Below, in pieces: positions 25,129-32,095 of a stretch of 32,095 nucleotides of DNA; positions within the stretch are counted from its first letter, which is position 1, and each line of letters opens with the position of its first letter. The notes beneath the pieces are model-generated. The model was given only the letters and a program-made list of their open reading frames with translations. It searched no databases and was not told the origin of the DNA. Made by a program: the position numbers and the translations under genes. The DNA lies in NCBI GenBank assembly GCA_030748635.1, contig JASMLP010000082.1:1-32095 (forward strand). The letters are read 5' to 3'. The stretch is from Planctomycetota bacterium. GTDB lineage: Bacteria > Planctomycetota > JACQVV01 > JASMLP01.

Positions 25129-26970
25129 ATGAGTTCTCTTCAAGACACACTGATTTCCGCGAAGGAAAAAATGACCGACCTGGTAAGGCGACTGGACGCG
25201 CTTTCCGGGGTTACAGATGTCGACCTTGAAGCATCGACCGACGATCTTGAAGTCGATGTTCGGGAAGAAGGCATACTGATCGAGAAAGACAAGGTCAGGC
25301 AGGAGAAAAAGTCTGAGGCAGGAGCGGATCCAGAGCAAACTGAAACCAGTGGAGATCTTCGTCGAAAAATAGATCAGGATTATTGGAAGCTTTGTACCGA
25401 TGTCCTGGTGGATCTTGTTCCAGAATCGGAGGAGAAAGAGCTTCACTTTGTTCCTGAAACGACAGAGCTTTTGTCGTTTGGGTATCTGGGTTTGAAGCGC
25501 CAATCGTTTGTGCCGCGTCAAATCCATTCGATTCGAAATGCTACCTGCGAGGAGGGAGATCACGAACTTATCTTTTTTGCAGACGCACTACAGGATCGTT
25601 TCGTCCGGGCCAAGATGTTCGACCAGATCGATGATATGGTTTCGGAGGGCGAAAAAATCGATGAAAGCATCAAAGGAAATCAGGCGTCGCGAATACGGTG
25701 CATTCAGGAATTCATGCAGGTTCTCGAGGAAAAGGTTGAAGACGAAGAGATTCGTTCGCGCTTGAAGGAAGAGGTCAAGATCTGGGCCAAGTACCTTCTG
25801 CCGACACTGCAGATGGAGCGACTTCTCAAGACGAGGGGGTTGGGAACAAGAGAAGAACGTGCCCAGCATATTCAGCTACAGACGATATATAAAAAGCATT
25901 ACGAGGAGATGATCCGTCTAGCGCGGTCGCAGAGAATTGACCAACATCTGGTTCCTTTGCTCGAAAATATTATCGAGGAGTTCAGTCGGTCGATTCGTCT
26001 CGACGAAGAGAAGGCGGACAATGGCGAAAAAGTGGATCAGAAGCGAAAGCATTCCGAATCGATTTCCCATGTAGATGTGCGTTTGGCGCTCGAGGAAGAG
26101 GTTCATTATTTTCGGGCTCTTTCTCGACTTTGCGCCCGTTGGGCTCGGATGGCGCCTTTTCCTATTTTCCTGCAGGAAAGAGGTATCAGCTATCCCTGGG
26201 AGATGCAGAGCATCATGAGGGTTATCGACGAGTATGACCCCAAGGTCTTTCGGAATCGTTTGGTAAGTCGAATGGGGGTCCCCCCTTTTCTTCTTCTTCC
26301 CGCAACCGGCAACGGTGCCTATGACTGGAAGAATAATCGTCTTGTTGTTCCCTTGATGCATCCTAGGTCTATTCTGGAGTCGGTAGCTTCTGCGGTCATT
26401 CAATATCGGATCGATGTCGACCGTCATGTGAACGATCGAGAAATGATTCGGTCGTTCTGGGACTTGAAAGAGATGAAGAAAACTCGTTCCGTGGTGAAGG
26501 TTCAGCAGCGCTTGATGACCGAATATGTGACCTGGATCGTGAAAGAATCCCAGGGATACCGGATTATGGAAAAGGAGATCAGAAACTGGTTCGAGCAGTA
26601 CATCGCCCCAGATAAACATGATGTCAAGCGGCCTCATGAATACCGATTTCTGACTCTGAAAGAGATCAATGCGCAGATCGCACAATTAGAAGATGATGAC
26701 GATGAATCCGCAGCACGGTTGTATCGTCTTGGCGTGCTGAACTCTCTGAAAGACAAAAAAGATCAAGGAGAGCAGGAGATAGCGCTTGGGTTGGTTGAGC
26801 AAGCGATCGAAATGGACGCATCCAACCCCGATTATCACTTTACTCGGGGAATTCTTTGCAAAAGAACCCGGAAGAAGAATAAATCTCGGCAGGCGTTCCA
26901 GGACTTTATTCGTCTTTCGGATCAATCTTGGTGGTCGCGAAAAGCGCAGGAGCACGTCTCCGCGATTTGA
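25129..26970 (+). CDS. Unrecognised 613-residue protein with C-terminal TPR-like repeats
   Basis: I do not recognise this family. The protein has no signal peptide or membrane helix, so it is probably cytoplasmic. The first 80 residues are charged and low-complexity. Residues 90-330 are mostly helical and rich in Glu, Lys and Arg, with coiled-coil-like stretches (VLEEKVEDEEIRSRLKEEV). The middle has a distinct globular part with MGVPPFLLLPATGNGAYDW and NRLVVPLMHPRSILESVASA (around 383-421), no HExxH and no nucleotide-binding loop. The C-terminus (about 525-605) contains two TPR-like units (LVEQAIEMDASNPDYHFTRG, then KSRQAFQDFIRL). The gene diverges from the sigma factor across a 145-base gap. 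ATG 25129 has no Shine-Dalgarno sequence upstream. Base composition resembles the neighbours, so there is no sign of recent transfer. Confidence 0.8.
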   Translation: MSSLQDTLISAKEKMTDLVRRLDALSGVTDVDLEASTDDLEVDVREEGILIEKDKVRQEKKSEAGADPEQTETSGDLRRKIDQDYWKLCTDVLVDLVPESEEKELHFVPETTELLSFGYLGLKRQSFVPRQIHSIRNATCEEGDHELIFFADALQDRFVRAKMFDQIDDMVSEGEKIDESIKGNQASRIRCIQEFMQVLEEKVEDEEIRSRLKEEVKIWAKYLLPTLQMERLLKTRGLGTREERAQHIQLQTIYKKHYEEMIRLARSQRIDQHLVPLLENIIEEFSRSIRLDEEKADNGEKVDQKRKHSESISHVDVRLALEEEVHYFRALSRLCARWARMAPFPIFLQERGISYPWEMQSIMRVIDEYDPKVFRNRLVSRMGVPPFLLLPATGNGAYDWKNNRLVVPLMHPRSILESVASAVIQYRIDVDRHVNDREMIRSFWDLKEMKKTRSVVKVQQRLMTEYVTWIVKESQGYRIMEKEIRNWFEQYIAPDKHDVKRPHEYRFLTLKEINAQIAQLEDDDDESAARLYRLGVLNSLKDKKDQGEQEIALGLVEQAIEMDASNPDYHFTRGILCKRTRKKNKSRQAFQDFIRLSDQSWWSRKAQEHVSAI

Positions 26971-27017
26971 GGTGGATCGGGTGGCCACGCTGGATGATAT
27001 TTGATGGGCCCCGTGTG

Positions 27018-27052
27018 AAACAAAAACGGTCCCGGCAGAGCCCGGGACCGTT
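27018..27052 (-). terminator. Strong intrinsic terminator
   Basis: A perfect 11-bp stem (AACGGTCCCGG with CCGGGACCGTT, 27025-27035 and 27042-27052) with a 6-base loop is followed on the minus strand by TTTGTTT. It lies 38 bases after the stop of the minus-strand gene at 27091. In the plus direction there is no T tract after the stem, so it serves that gene rather than the convergent one ending at 26970. Confidence 0.9.
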
Positions 27053-27090
27053 GGAATGTACATCGAGGCGATGCGTCTGGGTGGCGGAAA

Positions 27091-27975
27091 TCAGTTGGCG
27101 ATGTGGCCAGGATCCATGGGGTGACACCAGCCGATAAAACATCCAAAACAGATTCTCAGGTGTTGATCGGCCAGGCCGCTGGCTACCCACTGTTGAAGTT
27201 TGACTCGGTTTTCCTGCAGCCAGTTCACCCAGCGAACATAGCTGATTCGCCAGTTGCCTACGCGGGCCATGAAGAGGGCTCCCAGAAGATTGCCATTCAG
27301 GGACATCTCTTTGGCGTTTTTGATCAGTGAAGTCGGAATGTTGCGATTATGGAAGACATAATCCGTATTGTTCTCGTCAAAGTAGGAGTTGTAGTATTCG
27401 TTGCGTTTTTCCACGCGGACCAGAACACTTTTAACGTAGGTGTATGCGGCGCTTTCGGTCGAAGTGTTGCCGTGTGATTGGTGAAGGCTGGTCAGTTTGT
27501 CGACCATGGTGATGGCCTTGGTGCGGGCGTACCAGTATGCGCCGCGCTCGTAGTCGCTGGTAGAATTTGTGTAGAGACCTTTCAGATAGTTGAAGCCGTT
27601 GACCCAGGTTCGGGTGGCATCGACCTGATCATTTACGCTGTCTTGAAGGTAGGCAATCGCTTGCTCACGCCACCAGTTGGCGGAACGTTGCGGGTAGGTG
27701 GTATAGCACCAGGAGCGACGAGCGACTCGATAGGCGGCTGTGTACTCCCCTCGCAGGTGGAATCGGAGGGCGTATCGAAGGAGGGCGCGTCCCCGACGCC
27801 AGTAATAGTAGGTGTAGAACTCATTTTCGTTTTTGACAAGAGATCCCAACTCATTGCTTGCTTTGGCCGCGCGCTTCATGGCCTCGATCGCCTGATCGCT
27901 GCTCTCTGCGGCGACTGGTAGTGATGTAAGCGCGATAAAAATGAAGGCCAAGCTTAGGGTGAGTAGGTTTCGCAT
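27091..27975 (-). CDS. Exported protein of unknown function with C-terminal Cys/His motif
   Basis: This 294-aa protein has a clear signal peptide (MRNLLTLSLAFIFIALTSLP, cleavage after VAA at 23). The mature part is helical and extremely rich in Tyr, Trp and Arg (FYTYYYWRRGRALLRYALRF, YTTYPQRSANWWREQA, WYARTKAITMVDKLTS), with a loosely repeated pattern suggesting a helical repeat scaffold. The final 20 residues hold C276-x2-C279-x4-C284-H285 and H291, a possible metal site or disulfide pair. No family is recognised. A GGAG ribosome-binding site precedes the ATG and an intrinsic terminator follows, so this gene ends its transcription unit. The 170-residue gene upstream is 61 bases away on the same strand and could be co-transcribed. 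Confidence 0.8.
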   Translation of the reverse strand: MRNLLTLSLAFIFIALTSLPVAAESSDQAIEAMKRAAKASNELGSLVKNENEFYTYYYWRRGRALLRYALRFHLRGEYTAAYRVARRSWCYTTYPQRSANWWREQAIAYLQDSVNDQVDATRTWVNGFNYLKGLYTNSTSDYERGAYWYARTKAITMVDKLTSLHQSHGNTSTESAAYTYVKSVLVRVEKRNEYYNSYFDENNTDYVFHNRNIPTSLIKNAKEMSLNGNLLGALFMARVGNWRISYVRWVNWLQENRVKLQQWVASGLADQHLRICFGCFIGWCHPMDPGHIAN

Positions 27976-28036
27976 TTTGAGACTCCGTCGTATCTATGTT
28001 TGTTTGAAAATGTATGAAATGAATTGGCCGAGAAAA

Positions 28037-28549
28037 CTATTCAAGTCGATTATCGCCATCCATGAGCAGCTCCCAGTCGAGATCCTGTCCCATGCGATTC
28101 GCGACCATCTCCTCGAGTCGCTGAACAGCTTCACGGTCCTTGATCGATCCGCTGATCGAAGGGTTGAAATCTTCAATCATCGAAAGTCCTTCGATACCGC
28201 CGTCGGTTGTTCGGCCGAGGCCTTTTTCCATCGCGATCAGGTATTCGCGGTTGTTCCAGTCAGGTTGTTGGTGTTCGCTTGTCGTCGCCTCTGGATCGCT
28301 GGAGACGGTAAAGTGGCAGGCGCATTCTGAGTCTTGACAGGTGGCGTGCTTTTCCGGGGTTGTGCGACGGGATACGCGAATCGACTTTTCAGGGAGAACG
28401 AGTCGTCCTCGAACCATTTCTTGTTTGGGATTGAGGGGCAAGCTGCTTGAATGGGTTTGAATGTCTTCAGAATGAGTGAGTAGAAGAGCGAGTGTGCTGA
28501 TCGAGGCGATGGTCAGCAGGACGAGAAGGTTTGTTTTGTTTTTCTTCAT
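28037..28549 (-). CDS. Small membrane-anchored or exported protein of unknown function
   Basis: This 170-aa protein begins MKKNKTN followed by a hydrophobic segment (about 8-24), either a signal peptide without a clear cleavage site or a single membrane anchor. The rest is polar and probably extracytoplasmic. A compact Cys/His group, C71-x4-C76-x-C78-H79, stands in the middle. The C-terminal third is acidic and includes a helix (REAVQRLEEMVANRMG). No family is recognised. The frame is open to 28597 with another ATG there, but the 16 extra residues are Pro/Arg-rich and would precede an otherwise normal basic n-region, so ATG 28549 is preferred. The downstream gene is also exported and carries a Cys/His cluster, hinting that the pair might work together. 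Confidence 0.62.
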   Translation of the reverse strand: MKKNKTNLLVLLTIASISTLALLLTHSEDIQTHSSSLPLNPKQEMVRGRLVLPEKSIRVSRRTTPEKHATCQDSECACHFTVSSDPEATTSEHQQPDWNNREYLIAMEKGLGRTTDGGIEGLSMIEDFNPSISGSIKDREAVQRLEEMVANRMGQDLDWELLMDGDNRLE

Positions 28550-29030
28550 CGTTTGGTTTCTCGGTAAGGGTCGGTTTGGGAGCGGAAGGGGTAACAATCT
28601 ATGAATCCCCGTTTATGGGCTCGTGTGGGAAAAAATATTTCGCTTCTGCCGATTAATCCGTATTTGGGAGACTCGGTTTTCGAAAAAAGTGATTGTTTTC
28701 GAGGGTTGAAAGAAGAGCGCGCCATTTCGTCGAGAATTTTGATATTCGTAAGTCATTCTGCAGCAGGCATATGGGGGTATTGATCAAGAAATATCGCCAG
28801 GTTGCGCTTCGGGAAGGTCTTTCCTCGCCCCCACATCGACCCGCAGTTCAACCCTCGAAATAATGGAATAAAAGTGATATAGCCTGGCTCTTGAAGTGCG
28901 CCCAAAGCCGGAAAGTGGGTCCTTCGCATCCGGGTTTCTGATGCGGACCACATCGAACCTTCCGAAACGTGCTGGTGGAGTCGAGGTGGGCGGTTCGAGG
29001 CGAGATCGACTTGAAAGTTCGTAGGCCGAC
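28550..29030. other. Intergenic region of 481 bases, no convincing gene
   Basis: This gap separates two minus-strand genes. It contains the 14-bp inverted repeat described separately and an AT-rich stretch near 28620-28760. A 60-codon plus-strand reading frame at 28601-28783 has GGAAGGGG 9 bases upstream, but its product has no recognisable features. A 66-codon minus-strand frame (28753-28953) runs through one arm of the repeat. No terminator is evident after the ferrochelatase gene; a GACTC/GAGTC repeat overlapping its stop is too small to count. Confidence 0.6.
28697..28860. repeat. Perfect 14-bp inverted repeat with 136-base spacer
   Basis: TTTCGAGGGTTGAA at 28697-28710 is matched exactly by its reverse complement TTCAACCCTCGAAA at 28847-28860. 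The flanks show no convincing target-site duplication. It could be the ends of a small non-autonomous mobile element of 164 bases, a long-stem RNA structure or paired protein-binding sites; the sequence does not decide. Confidence 0.6.
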
Positions 29031-30122
29031 TCAGTAACGGGAGTCAGGCTGGATCGGGTTGATTATGTTTCGACACTCTGGGTTCGTGCAACCGGGACAT
29101 GGAAATTTGTACTGACGGGAACAGGCCGAAGAGCTTTCAAGATGTTTGCCGACAATATCAGAGAGAGCGTCTAGAAACGCAGGGGTATCGTTAGCGGCGG
29201 GAACCCGGCGGAAGTCGGTGATGCCTACTTCCTGCGCTAATTGCGCGTATTCGATATCAATTTCGGAGAGCGTTTCGATGTGGTCGGTAGTGAACGCGAT
29301 CGGAACGACCAGAACACGTTTTCGTTTTTTAAGACCCAGATTTCGGAGAACCGATTCTGTGGACGGGCCTAGCCAGCGAACAGGACCGACTGAAGATTGG
29401 TAGGCGAGAATATATTCGTGGGAAAACCGAAGTCGGCTCATGACCGAATGAACACTCGCTCCACACTCCTGCGGATAAGGGTCACCGCGATCGACTACCG
29501 AGAGAGGGAGAGAGTGCGCGCTGAAAAGGAGGAGAATATCCTCTCGGGAATTTTCAGGAAATTCACGTATCGACAGTTCGATCTGGTCCGCTACCGACTG
29601 GATGAAGCCGGGATGGGTAGGCCAGCGGTCGATGACGCTCCAGGAAAAGGTTTTCTCCATTTTCTCCCGTCGGCAAGCGCGCCACAATTCGTTCAGACTC
29701 GATCCCGTCGTGGCGCAAGAGTATTGAGGGTACTGGGTGAAGGCGACGGCACGCTCTATGCCGTCCTCCCGCATTTGGCGAAGGGTTTCTTCCGCAAACG
29801 GCGGTGTATATCGAAAGGCGATATAGGCCTTATGGGGAGCGGATTCTGGATAGGTTTGATCCAGGCGAATTTCTAGTCCCAGGGCTTGAGTCTGGGTCCA
29901 GTCGAGGATGGGACTTTTCCCGCCGATTTCGGCGTACAGTTTTTGAACTTTGGGAGTTCTTCGGCGGGCAATAAATCGGCCGAGCCACTTCTGACAAGGG
30001 AGTTGAATGATTTCACGGTCGAGAAAGAGGCGATATAGAAACGGCCCGACACTATTCAGATCTGCCGGTCCCCCCATGTTGAGCATCACGATTCCGGTTT
30101 TTGGATGGGGAGGAGTTGTCAT
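29031..30122 (-). CDS. hemH: Ferrochelatase with C-terminal Cys cluster, eukaryote-like
   Basis: This is the last enzyme of protoheme synthesis (363 aa), inserting ferrous iron into protoporphyrin IX. H203 in LLFSAHSLP is the catalytic histidine and E283 in TTDHIETLSEID the conserved acid. Other family landmarks are MLNMGGP (13-19), RRRTPKVQ, FRYTPPFAEETL and FTQYPQYSCATTGSSLNELW (128-147). The wording is remarkably close to human FECH as I remember it (QYPQYSC-TTGSSLN, IDRWPTH, SAHSLPxSVV-RGDPYPQE, DHIETL-E-DIEY). The C-terminus has C334-x7-C342-x2-C345-x4-C350; the CPGCTNPEC spacing equals that of the [2Fe-2S] ligands of the human enzyme. The fourth human ligand, in IQCFADH, is Ser176 here, so C334 may substitute or the cluster may be absent. 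The start is ATG 30122, with a weak ribosome-binding site. Confidence 0.95.
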   Translation of the reverse strand: MTTPPHPKTGIVMLNMGGPADLNSVGPFLYRLFLDREIIQLPCQKWLGRFIARRRTPKVQKLYAEIGGKSPILDWTQTQALGLEIRLDQTYPESAPHKAYIAFRYTPPFAEETLRQMREDGIERAVAFTQYPQYSCATTGSSLNELWRACRREKMEKTFSWSVIDRWPTHPGFIQSVADQIELSIREFPENSREDILLLFSAHSLPLSVVDRGDPYPQECGASVHSVMSRLRFSHEYILAYQSSVGPVRWLGPSTESVLRNLGLKKRKRVLVVPIAFTTDHIETLSEIDIEYAQLAQEVGITDFRRVPAANDTPAFLDALSDIVGKHLESSSACSRQYKFPCPGCTNPECRNIINPIQPDSRY

Positions 30123-30202
30123 CTAACGACTTGAAAATACATATCGGGGAAGAGAAGTAAGGATTTTATCCTCGTTCTGACTGGCGGAGAAGAGTGTTTC
30201 GG

Positions 30203-31738
30203 TCATCTTGGATCACGGGTCGTTGGGGGCGGCGAATTGAGTTTTCTGGGGAACTGGCTTCGAATCATATCGAATAATTCCCGCACCTCGGGTCGACATA
30301 TCAAGCAAAGTAACGCTGTGTAACTGATGACCCCGAGGAATATTTTAGCAACGAGCAGAGAGACTGTTTTTGGGGCAGGTAGGGGAAGTAAGACGTTTGC
30401 GAAGAGGATGCAACCGGCCATGCCTAGTGTGCAAGCGAGTGGACGCATAAATACCAAAAGGGCAGGGCGCACAGATAAAGATGCGGCACGAAATGCGTAG
30501 GTCAGACCGGGAATAAATAGGAAGGTTATGCCCAGAGCATAGGCGCGGGCAACGCTTTCGATGGAACCCCCATAAATTCCGATGATGAAGCACAGAATGA
30601 TCAGTAACGAGGATAGGAGACCCCACCAGAACAATTTGTGTGTCTGACCTGCTGTGATATATAGGTTTCCGTGGTTGTAATTGAGGGGCTGAAACACGAC
30701 GCACAGGGCAAGCCATCGTAAGGCGGGTATGGAATCCTCCCAAGCTTCGCCGAAAAGGACTATAGTCAGCTCCTCGGCAGAAAGAAACATGCCCATGCCA
30801 ATTGGAAAACTCAGAATGGATACGAACCTCAGTATCTTGACATAGGTCTTTTCGAGCCTCGCACGATCGTTTTGCAGCTTGGATAGAGTCGAGAGGATAA
30901 CACCGGCTAGGGGGGCAGTGACTAGGGATATAGGCAACATCGTCAGCCCATAGACTCGTCCGTAAAGGCCCAGAGGTGCTGTGCCGAGAAATCGGCCAAT
31001 CAGTATATTGTCCAGATGGCGGGCAAAGTAATTGATAATGCTAAAGCCGGTCAAAAAGCCACCCTGGCGAATCATAGAGCCGACTCCGACTGCCCGCTGT
31101 GGCCGTGAGGGTTTGAAGCCGCTAAACCACCAGGTGAAAGAAAAAGTGATCAGAGTCGTTCCCAGGACTCGAAAGACCAGAGAATACGGTCCGGCACCCA
31201 GACAGGCGCTGGTGAGGGCGAGGCTCCCGCCGACGAGGGTGCCTATAAACCGTGCGGTGGCGAGTCGAGCGAATTGCATGCGTCGGGTGAGTAACGCATT
31301 GGGTTGTGTTTCTGTGGATGCAAAGACGAATGAGATACCAAGAAGGGTGGTGATTAATTGAACATCGGGTTCGTCGAAGAAGTAGGCGATCCAGGGCGAT
31401 GCAATCATCGTCAGAATCATCAAGGTGACGCCAATGCTCAGGCTTAACCAGAAAAGAACAGATACCTGGGCATTCATAAGTTTTTCGCGTTGAATCGTTG
31501 GCTGAGCAAGCCCCATGCTGCAGAAAAGCCCGAGAAATCCGGTGAAAGTCGTCCCCATGGCGACAATGCCGAAATCTTTCGGAGAGAGTATTCGAGCGAG
31601 GAGGATGATGAAAACCAGGTCGAATATCCGGGCAACAAATTCGGCCAATAAAATCGTCAGAGAGCCGCGTGTTGCTCGCTGGCGTAGATCGGTTGCTGAA
31701 GGGGGCGCGTTGTCTGGGGTTGACTTGGGGTTCGTCAA
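30203..31738 (-). CDS. Polysaccharide flippase of the MOP superfamily (Wzx-like)
   Basis: This 511-aa integral membrane protein has about 12-14 hydrophobic segments and belongs to the lipopolysaccharide/oligosaccharide flippase group. Typical features are a short basic N-terminus leading into LTILLAEFVARIFDLVFIIL, then LARILSPKDFGIVAMGTTF and the GLAQPTIQREKLMNAQVSVL stretch seen in WzxC-like proteins. Such proteins move lipid-linked sugar repeat units across the cytoplasmic membrane for capsule, exopolysaccharide or O-antigen assembly; the sugar cannot be inferred. No glycosyltransferases lie beside it in this window. The start is TTG 31738, supported by GCAGGAA about 7 bases upstream; the first in-frame ATG comes after the first helix and would truncate the protein. 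The last 20 residues are Pro/Arg-rich. Confidence 0.9.
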   Translation of the reverse strand: MTNPKSTPDNAPPSATDLRQRATRGSLTILLAEFVARIFDLVFIILLARILSPKDFGIVAMGTTFTGFLGLFCSMGLAQPTIQREKLMNAQVSVLFWLSLSIGVTLMILTMIASPWIAYFFDEPDVQLITTLLGISFVFASTETQPNALLTRRMQFARLATARFIGTLVGGSLALTSACLGAGPYSLVFRVLGTTLITFSFTWWFSGFKPSRPQRAVGVGSMIRQGGFLTGFSIINYFARHLDNILIGRFLGTAPLGLYGRVYGLTMLPISLVTAPLAGVILSTLSKLQNDRARLEKTYVKILRFVSILSFPIGMGMFLSAEELTIVLFGEAWEDSIPALRWLALCVVFQPLNYNHGNLYITAGQTHKLFWWGLLSSLLIILCFIIGIYGGSIESVARAYALGITFLFIPGLTYAFRAASLSVRPALLVFMRPLACTLGMAGCILFANVLLPLPAPKTVSLLVAKIFLGVISYTALLCLICRPEVRELFDMIRSQFPRKLNSPPPTTRDPR

Positions 31739-31989
31739 TCGAAATTCCTGCGACCCGAAAAATCCTCGGATCTGATTTCAGCAAATATTTGGATGGCTGA
31801 AAGCAAAGCTCTTTCTTGGAATTCGCCGGGTGAGATGGGGGGCCTTGCCAAGGAGTTCAAGTTTTCATGATACTCTAGCAAGTGGACCTCGGGGATGAGT
31901 TGAAATATTGGAGTGAAGATAGGGGCGGGAAAAGAACGTTCGGTTGATGGGTCCAGGCTCGTTCATGGCGTGAGAGACCGACATTTTCG
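31739..31989. other. Intergenic region upstream of the flippase
   Basis: This is non-coding as far as I can see. It should contain the minus-strand promoter of the flippase, but no good -35/-10 pair is visible on that strand. A plus-strand promoter candidate is listed separately. Plus-strand ATGs at about 31896 and 31947 meet stops within a few codons. Confidence 0.55.
31845..31874 (+). promoter_or_regulatory. Candidate plus-strand promoter near the window end
   Basis: TTGCCA (31845-31850, 5 of 6) and GATACT (31869-31874, 4 of 6) are separated by 18 bases, the same spacing as the promoters at 3533 and 7295. It points toward the right edge of the window, where a gene may begin. Confidence 0.3.
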
Positions 31990-32095
31990 ATGGGAAACGG
32001 ATATAGAGTTTGGGAAGTGTACACAAAAGAAGGGTTTTTCAGAGTCGGGCGAGACAGGAATCATAATCGATCCATGGTGACCGAGCGAAAGAATG
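31990..32095 (+). CDS. Possible start of a gene leaving the window (partial)
   Basis: An ATG at 31990 opens a frame without stops to the last base (35 codons, beginning MGNGYRVWEVYTKEG). A second in-frame ATG lies at 32074. There is no strong ribosome-binding site for either, and the peptide is too short to assign. A promoter candidate about 110 bases upstream is the only support. Confidence 0.22.
   Translation, partial: MGNGYRVWEVYTKEGFFRVGRDRNHNRSMVTERKN

Noticed and set aside
28601..28783. 60-codon plus-strand frame with a fair ribosome-binding site
   Set aside because: The product has no recognisable features, the frame runs through one arm of the inverted repeat and there is no promoter evidence; left inside the intergenic entry.
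28753..28953. 66-codon minus-strand frame
   Set aside because: It overlaps the other arm of the inverted repeat, lacks a clear ribosome-binding site and has no recognisable product.
1..32095. CRISPR arrays, insertion sequences, prophage genes and rRNA
   Set aside because: No regularly spaced repeats, transposase or integrase motifs, phage structural genes or rRNA sequences were seen.

Overview
The window looks like part of a bacterial chromosome, most plausibly from a planctomycete (Planctomycetota). This is inference. The main support is one long co-directed cluster: PQQ/TPR propeller protein, MoxR, DUF58, two BatA/VWA membrane proteins, a giant TPR/propeller protein, a lipoprotein and a secreted squalene-cyclase-like toroid. 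An ECF sigma factor of a type common in that phylum and a DUF2225 protein fit as well. Acidobacterial, myxobacterial or other PVC-related origins are not excluded. There is no sign of phage, insertion sequences, CRISPR or rRNA. Coding density is high and three genes appear to start at TTG.

Layout. (1) 1-3562, minus strand: an sdhC-sdhA-sdhB operon for succinate dehydrogenase of the actinobacterial Sdh1 type, with a recognisable promoter and a hairpin after sdhB. (2) 3617-4606, minus: a D-cysteine desulfhydrase-like PLP enzyme. (3) 4738-7298, plus: a two-gene unit of a membrane protein with a GMC small-subunit-like tail, overlapping a GMC flavoprotein dehydrogenase. (4) 7295-23169, plus: an eight-gene cluster of about 15.7 kb, the most interesting region. 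It combines cytoplasmic MoxR and DUF58, two membrane VWA proteins, two exported TPR/beta-propeller proteins (one with a zinc-ribbon-like end, one about 1441 residues with two propellers), a lipoprotein and an exported alpha-toroid protein. (5) 23239-24983, minus: tRNA-Ala(CGC), a DUF2225 protein and an ECF sigma factor. (6) 25129-26970, plus: a 613-residue protein I do not recognise, divergent from the sigma gene. (7) 27018-28549, minus: two small exported or membrane-anchored unknowns with unusual Cys/His clusters, the first ending at a strong intrinsic terminator. (8) 28550-29030: a non-coding gap holding a perfect 14-bp inverted repeat. (9) 29031-31738, minus: a strikingly eukaryote-like ferrochelatase with a C-terminal Cys cluster, then a polysaccharide flippase. 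(10) 31739-32095: an intergenic region with a possible plus-strand promoter and perhaps the first codons of a gene that leaves the window.

How they fit together. The sdh operon feeds electrons from succinate to quinone. The GMC pair looks like a membrane-tethered alcohol or sterol dehydrogenase that may also feed the respiratory chain. Ferrochelatase supplies heme. The central cluster pairs a MoxR AAA+ ATPase and VWA partners (usually chaperone or assembly machinery) with exported repeat-scaffold proteins, suggesting an envelope assembly or quality-control system; its substrate cannot be read from the sequence.
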